Shown here in pieces: positions 7,589 through 11,335 of a stretch of DNA of 11,335 nt (position 1 is its first letter; each line of letters starts with the position of its first letter). The notes below the pieces were generated by a model. It did not search any database. It was not told where the DNA came from and was given only the letters and a program-made list of their open reading frames with translations. The position numbers and the translations under genes are program-made. Source of the stretch: Flavobacteriales bacterium (lineage in GTDB: Bacteria; Bacteroidota; Bacteroidia; Flavobacteriales; Flavobacteriaceae); assembly GCA_003229235.1 (NCBI GenBank), contig QIIH01000320.1:1-11335 (forward strand), read 5' to 3'.

Positions 7589-8857
7589 GTTATTCAAATA
7601 ATCTAACGTAAGTTGTACGAAAGTTTTTACTCCTAACTTCATTCCAGCGTCGTCAACTTTGAAATCTGGAGTGTGATGAGGGTAGGCTTCTGTACTATCG
7701 AGAGACTTTCCACCAAGAAAAAAGTATAAACCAGGTACTTCTTGTGCAAAAAACGAAAAGTCTTCTGCTCCGGTGATTGCTTTAATCTCAAAAACTCTAG
7801 CATCACCTGCCGCAGCTTTTAAAGAAGGCAACATTTGCGCTGTAAGTGCAGGGTCGTTATACGTAATAGGATAGCCTTCAGCAATAGTAATTGTAGCTTC
7901 TGCACGGTATGCTTTTGCAATAGCAGGTACCATCTCCTTCATACGCTTGTTGATCTGCTTTTGCATGTTTTTGTCTAAGGTGCGTAAAGTACCTACTATT
8001 TGAGCGCTTTCGGGGATAATATTAGAACGAACCCCACTCGTGAACTTTCCAATCGACAATACGGCCGCCTCTGTGGTTAATGGTGCTTCGCGAGAAATTA
8101 TAGTCTGTAAACCATCGATAATCTTTACCGCTGCCATGATAGGATCAACACCGCCCCAAGGCATAGAACCATGTGTTTGTTTTCCTTTTACTTCGATTTC
8201 AAAACTTTGCGAAGCTGCCAGAATTCCACCAGGTTTATAAGCAAGCGTACCAATAGGTTGCATAGAAGTAATATGCAATCCAAAAATCGCATCTACGTCT
8301 GGGTTTATTAAAACTCCTTCTTTTACCATTAGTTTAGCTCCTCCTTCTTCGCCAGGAGGTGCGCCTTCTTCTGCAGGTTGAAAAATAAATTTGATGGTGC
8401 CCGCAAAGTCGTTGTTTTGTGCAAAAATTTCTGCTACACCCATTAATATCGCGATATGCGTATCATGCCCACAGGCGTGCATCACGCCAGTCTCAACTCC
8501 GCGAAAAGTGGTAGTAACATTAGATTTAAATGCTAAATCGTTGCGCTCGGTAACAGGTAGTGCGTCTATGTCTGCTCTAAGCGCAAGTACTTTGCCAGGG
8601 CGATTCCCTTTTAAAATCCCTATTACCCCTGTGAAAGCCACTCCAGTCTGAACTTCCATTCCTAGGCTACGCAGGTGTTCTTCGATTTTTTTTGCGGTAT
8701 TAAATTCTCGATTAGAAAGCTCTGGATTCTGATGAAAATAATGACGCCATTCGATTACCTTATCTTCAATCGAATTAATAGCTGCGTCATAATTGCTTTG
8801 TGCCTGCACTGTATTTGCCGCTACCGCAATACATATTAGGATTAAGAGTTTTTTCAT
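7586..8857 (-). CDS. Secreted M20D-family amidohydrolase, copy 2
   Basis: This is a metal-dependent amidohydrolase of peptidase family M20D (N-acyl-amino-acid, hippurate or IAA-amino-acid hydrolase type), which cleaves the amide bond of N-acylated amino acids. The signal peptide is MKKLLILICIAVAANTVQA, so it is exported. The predicted di-metal site is complete: Cys129 and His131 in MHACGHDTH, Glu163 (catalytic base) and Glu164 (ligand) in QPAEEG, His195 in FGLH, and His394/395 in PHHTPDF. His229 in THGSMPW belongs to the dimerisation (lid) domain at roughly residues 205-315. A Pro/Glu-rich loop GAPPGEEGG follows the catalytic glutamates and is about 7 residues longer than the equivalent I recall in plant ILL2. 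The gene lies 9 bp downstream of its paralogue, from which it clearly arose by duplication. The natural acyl group cannot be predicted. Confidence 0.94.
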   Translation of the reverse strand: MKKLLILICIAVAANTVQAQSNYDAAINSIEDKVIEWRHYFHQNPELSNREFNTAKKIEEHLRSLGMEVQTGVAFTGVIGILKGNRPGKVLALRADIDALPVTERNDLAFKSNVTTTFRGVETGVMHACGHDTHIAILMGVAEIFAQNNDFAGTIKFIFQPAEEGAPPGEEGGAKLMVKEGVLINPDVDAIFGLHITSMQPIGTLAYKPGGILAASQSFEIEVKGKQTHGSMPWGGVDPIMAAVKIIDGLQTIISREAPLTTEAAVLSIGKFTSGVRSNIIPESAQIVGTLRTLDKNMQKQINKRMKEMVPAIAKAYRAEATITIAEGYPITYNDPALTAQMLPSLKAAAGDARVFEIKAITGAEDFSFFAQEVPGLYFFLGGKSLDSTEAYPHHTPDFKVDDAGMKLGVKTFVQLTLDYLNN

Positions 8858-8866
8858 GTGGTTGCT

Positions 8867-10156
8867 TTATAGTTTGTTTAAATAATCTACTGTTAATTGC
8901 AAAAATGTCTTGACGCCAAGCAAAAGGCCAGTATCATCAATTTTAAAATCAGGGGTATGATGAGGATATGCCTCTGTGCTGCCAGGGGTCATCCCGCCTA
9001 AGAAAAAATAAAACCCTGGGACTTTTTCTTGAAAGAAAGAAAAATCCTCGCCTCCTGTGGTCGCTTTCATTAATTGTACGTTGTCTAATCCCGCTACTGC
9101 TTGCAAACTAGGGAGCGTTTGCTGTGTAAGTGTCAAATCATTATATGTAATCGATGTATTATTTTGGAACTCGATGGTAGCAGTTCCTCCATAAGCTTTT
9201 GCAATAGTTTCGGTCATTTCGGTCATACGTCTAATGATGAGTTCTTTCATATCGGCATCTAAGGTGCGAACTGTACCAATCATCTCTGCCGATTCTGGAA
9301 TGATATTAAATCTAACTCCAGCACTAATTTTACCAACGGTAATTACTGCAGCTTCGTCAATTAAACGAGATTCACGGCTGATAATACTTTGGAAGCCATC
9401 GATAATTTTTGCCGAAATATAGATAGGATCAACCCCACTCCAAGGCTGAGAACCGTGTGTTTGCTTCCCCTTTACATTTACAACAAAGCGTTCTACAGCT
9501 GCCATGATACCGCCCGGTTTATAGCGAATAACACCAACTGGAGTAGCCGAGTTTATGTGCAGCCCAAAAATAGCATCTACTTTTGGATTGTCTAATACGC
9601 CTTCTTTAATCATAAGTCTAGCGCCTCCTTCTTCTCCTGGAGGAGGACCTTCTTCTGCCGGCTGAAAAATAAACTTTACTGTTCCTTTAATCAGGTCTTT
9701 ATTTTTTGACAACACCTCTGCAACCCCCATAAGTATCGCTGTATGTGTATCGTGGCCACAGGCGTGCATAACTCCAGTTTCGCTACCTAAAAAACTTGCG
9801 GTTACTTCACTTTTAAATGGCAAATCGTTTCGTTCTGTAACCGGTAAAGCGTCAATATCTGCTCTAAGTGCAATTACCTTGCCTGGCGAGTTTCCTTTTA
9901 AAATACCTACTACACCAGTTTTGGCAACTCCTGTTTGGACTTCGATACCAAGACTACGCAAATGAGCAGCTATTTTTTTGGCGGTGTTAAACTCTCGATT
10001 AGACAATTCTGGATTCTGATGAATTTGATGGCGCCATTCGATCACCTTAGCTTCAATAGATTCGGCATCCAACATAAGCTGTTGGTTTGTGTTTTGGGCG
10101 GTAATTACTAGTGAGAATAAAAGCGAACCAAATAGCACTAACTGTTTTTTAAACAT
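8867..10156 (-). CDS. Secreted M20D-family amidohydrolase, copy 1
   Basis: The protein is a 429-residue paralogue of the gene that follows it, alike over the whole mature length (about two thirds identical by eye). The signal peptide is different: MFKKQLVLFGSLLFSLVITA, with likely cleavage near TAQ. The di-metal site is intact: Cys133 and His135 in MHACGHDTH, Glu168/Glu169 in QPAEEG, His200 in FGLH, and His399/400 in PHHTPDF. It shares the Pro/Glu-rich loop GPPPGEEGG and the dimerisation-domain motif THGSQPW. Differences cluster in the lid region (VERFVVNV against SQSFEIEV) and around the end of the lid domain, where substrate choice is usually set, so the copies may prefer different N-acyl amino acids. 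It begins 5 bp after the DsrE-family gene. Confidence 0.94.
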   Translation of the reverse strand: MFKKQLVLFGSLLFSLVITAQNTNQQLMLDAESIEAKVIEWRHQIHQNPELSNREFNTAKKIAAHLRSLGIEVQTGVAKTGVVGILKGNSPGKVIALRADIDALPVTERNDLPFKSEVTASFLGSETGVMHACGHDTHTAILMGVAEVLSKNKDLIKGTVKFIFQPAEEGPPPGEEGGARLMIKEGVLDNPKVDAIFGLHINSATPVGVIRYKPGGIMAAVERFVVNVKGKQTHGSQPWSGVDPIYISAKIIDGFQSIISRESRLIDEAAVITVGKISAGVRFNIIPESAEMIGTVRTLDADMKELIIRRMTEMTETIAKAYGGTATIEFQNNTSITYNDLTLTQQTLPSLQAVAGLDNVQLMKATTGGEDFSFFQEKVPGFYFFLGGMTPGSTEAYPHHTPDFKIDDTGLLLGVKTFLQLTVDYLNKL

Positions 10157-10161
10157 ACGTA

Positions 10162-10737
10162 TTAATTAAAGTTTATTAGAATATATCCTTTTTGTTGTAG
10201 TTGAATCATGGCCGTCATGGCAGATAGAGCCACTTGAATATTTGGAATTCTGCGATTTGCACCGAGATCTCGATGGGCTGCTGTCTGGCCACATAATATT
10301 ACTTGAACGCCTGCATCCAGAAGCTCTTCGAATAATGGAATATTTGGGTTGTCTACACCAAATTTTTCATGATAAATTTCGTTGCTCAGAAGACCATAAC
10401 TGGCGTTACCGTGTAATACCATAGCGACATCTAATTGAGAAGTAGGTTTGCCTGCTTCGGAATGCATATTTAAAAAACGAGCTACCGTCTCTATCCATCT
10501 ATTTTTAACATCGGCTTTCTCTGGTGCGCTACTTACATCAAAAACTACCTTAAATGGGTTTTCGAGATCTGTAGCAAAATCTGGATTGTCTACGTTATAT
10601 GTTTGCCCAAAATGCGGAATAACTTTACCCTGAACCCGCTCAGTTTGAGCGATACTTTCTGTGGAGACCATTCCTAGAAACAGCAATAAACAAATTGTAA
10701 GTAAAGTCCCTTTAAAAATAGTCATGGATGGTTGCAT
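10162..10737 (-). CDS. Exported DsrE-family protein
   Basis: The product belongs to the DsrE/DsrF-like fold (COG1416 type), small proteins related to sulfur-relay and persulfide-handling subunits. With the start at 10737 it has 191 residues. A signal peptide covers about residues 1-31: MQPSMTIFKG, then TLLTICLLLFLGMV, ending near ESIAQ. The mature part shows the strand-helix pattern of the fold: FKVVFDVS, a helix WIETVARFLNMHSE, LDVAMVLHGNA, FEELLDAGVQVILCGQTAAHR and VALSAMTAMIQLQQKGY. The single conserved cysteine is Cys149 in VILCGQ, the place of the active cysteine in DsrE. The frame stays open to 10815, but those 26 extra residues lack a signal-peptide character and cover the candidate -7 box. 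Met at 10725 is another possible start. It is first in the five-gene cluster. Its function is unproven; exported DsrE proteins are poorly studied. Confidence 0.85.
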   Translation of the reverse strand: MQPSMTIFKGTLLTICLLLFLGMVSTESIAQTERVQGKVIPHFGQTYNVDNPDFATDLENPFKVVFDVSSAPEKADVKNRWIETVARFLNMHSEAGKPTSQLDVAMVLHGNASYGLLSNEIYHEKFGVDNPNIPLFEELLDAGVQVILCGQTAAHRDLGANRRIPNIQVALSAMTAMIQLQQKGYILINFN

Positions 10738-10745
10738 TAGGTCCC

Positions 10746-10753
10746 TAAAGATA
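10746..10753 (-). promoter_or_regulatory. Candidate -7-like box for the five-gene cluster
   Basis: Minus-strand TATCTTTA lies 8 bp upstream of the start chosen at 10737, or 20 bp upstream of the alternative ATG at 10725. It is one base from TAnnTTTG and identical to the box before recG. The spacing favours 10725 if a leader is needed, or a near-leaderless mRNA from 10737. No clear -33 element was seen. Confidence 0.3.
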
Positions 10754-10877
10754 TTCAAAAAAATTAAAGTGACAGGCCCGTTTTTACTGTTTATAAAAAC
10801 ATGACAAACTAACAAACATTTTAGACGAATTTCGCTACTTTCACATTCCTTAATAACCGTATAGTTCTCGATAAGTT

Positions 10878-11335
10878 TTGCAAGAATTTTTAGCCCAATT
10901 AAACGATGCCCAAAAGGCTCCAGTACTTCAGAAAGACGGTGCTATGATTGTTATTGCTGGTGCAGGATCGGGTAAAACCAGAGTACTAACCTTTCGCATT
11001 GCTTATTTGATGCAACAAGGGGTAGACCCTTTTAATATATTGGCATTGACCTTTACCAATAAAGCCGCTCGCGAAATGAAAAAGCGAATTGCTGGGATTG
11101 TAGGCAACAGTGAGGCCAAGAATTTGTGGATGGGGACTTTTCATTCCATTTTCGCAAAAATGCTACGCTATGAAGCCGAAAAACTGGGATACCCTTCAAA
11201 TTTTACAATTTACGATACTCAGGATAGCCAGAGTGTAATTAGGTCGATTATCAAGGAGATGCAATTGGATAAGGACATCTATAAATACAAGCAGGTTTAC
11301 AATCGTATTTCTTCTTATAAAAATAGCCTGATTAC
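10878..11335 (+). CDS. uvrD: UvrD/PcrA-type superfamily 1 DNA helicase, 3' truncated by the window edge; TTG start
   Basis: This is the N-terminal 152 residues of a superfamily 1A 3'-5' DNA helicase acting in nucleotide-excision and mismatch repair and in clearing replication obstacles. Motifs in order: the Q-motif LNDAQ (8-12), Walker A GAGSGKT (28-34), motif Ia LTFTNKAAREM, and GTFHSIF (motif Ib region). A TAA stands two codons upstream in frame (10872-10874), and the first in-frame ATG falls inside the IVIAGAGSGKT strand, too late to be the start. The only sensible start is therefore TTG at 10878, giving MQEFLAQLNDAQKAPV, which matches how the family normally begins. The gene is divergent from the DsrE-led cluster across about 140 bp. 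Whether it is the uvrD or pcrA orthologue cannot be settled from this fragment. Confidence 0.93.
   Translation, partial: MQEFLAQLNDAQKAPVLQKDGAMIVIAGAGSGKTRVLTFRIAYLMQQGVDPFNILALTFTNKAAREMKKRIAGIVGNSEAKNLWMGTFHSIFAKMLRYEAEKLGYPSNFTIYDTQDSQSVIRSIIKEMQLDKDIYKYKQVYNRISSYKNSLI

Noticed and set aside
8391..8651. Open + strand frame of 86 codons inside the second amidohydrolase gene; similar short ones occur in the other paralogue.
   Set aside because: These are antisense shadows of strongly supported genes, with no recognisable protein features and no start signals.
10738..10815. N-terminal extension of the DsrE-family protein to the ATG at 10815.
   Set aside because: The extra 26 residues lack signal-peptide character, the true signal peptide begins after them, and a candidate promoter box lies within the stretch.
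1..11335. Defence system, CRISPR array, prophage or insertion sequence.
   Set aside because: No regular spaced repeats, transposase, integrase or known defence domains were seen. The helicases here are the housekeeping RecG and UvrD types.

Overview
The window looks like a chromosomal segment from a Bacteroidota bacterium, most likely a marine member of the Flavobacteriaceae. The grounds are its low GC content, the near absence of purine-rich Shine-Dalgarno sites, -7-like boxes resembling the TAnnTTTG type, and protein flavours typical of the group: a TlpA-type protein with an N-terminal extension, secreted M20D amidohydrolases, a stand-alone FMN-binding glutamate-synthase-like protein, and a small membrane-anchored conserved protein. 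This assignment comes from recognising patterns, not from a search.

Layout. Positions 2-844 (+) hold the 3' part of a thioredoxin-fold TlpA-like protein whose start lies outside the window. Positions 845-1227 are a 383-bp gap containing a long imperfect inverted repeat (849-956), an open tail that looks like the C-terminus of a decayed TPR-like gene (991-1164), and a strong bidirectional intrinsic terminator (1181-1208). recG lies at 1228-3333 (-). A 101-bp divergent spacer separates it from a secreted M1-family metallopeptidase at 3435-5507 (+), whose 3' end overlaps the convergent gene by 9 bp.

Positions 5499-10737 (-) form a compact five-gene cluster with gaps of 5, 9, -1 and 6 bp. In transcription order it encodes a secreted DsrE-family protein, two tandemly duplicated secreted M20D amidohydrolases, a membrane-anchored FMN/3Fe-4S glutamate-synthase-like protein, and a small membrane-anchored conserved protein. 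From 10878 (+) the window runs into the 5' part of a UvrD/PcrA helicase that appears to start with TTG.

How the genes fit together. recG and uvrD are unrelated housekeeping repair genes flanking the other loci. The M1 peptidase and the two M20D enzymes are all predicted to be exported, which fits breakdown of peptides and N-acylated amino acids outside the cytoplasm. The five-gene cluster pairs this hydrolysis with an FMN/Fe-S protein that lacks the glutaminase half of glutamate synthase. A shared nitrogen-salvage or redox role is an inference from gene order only. No phage, transposase, CRISPR array, tRNA or rRNA gene was seen.
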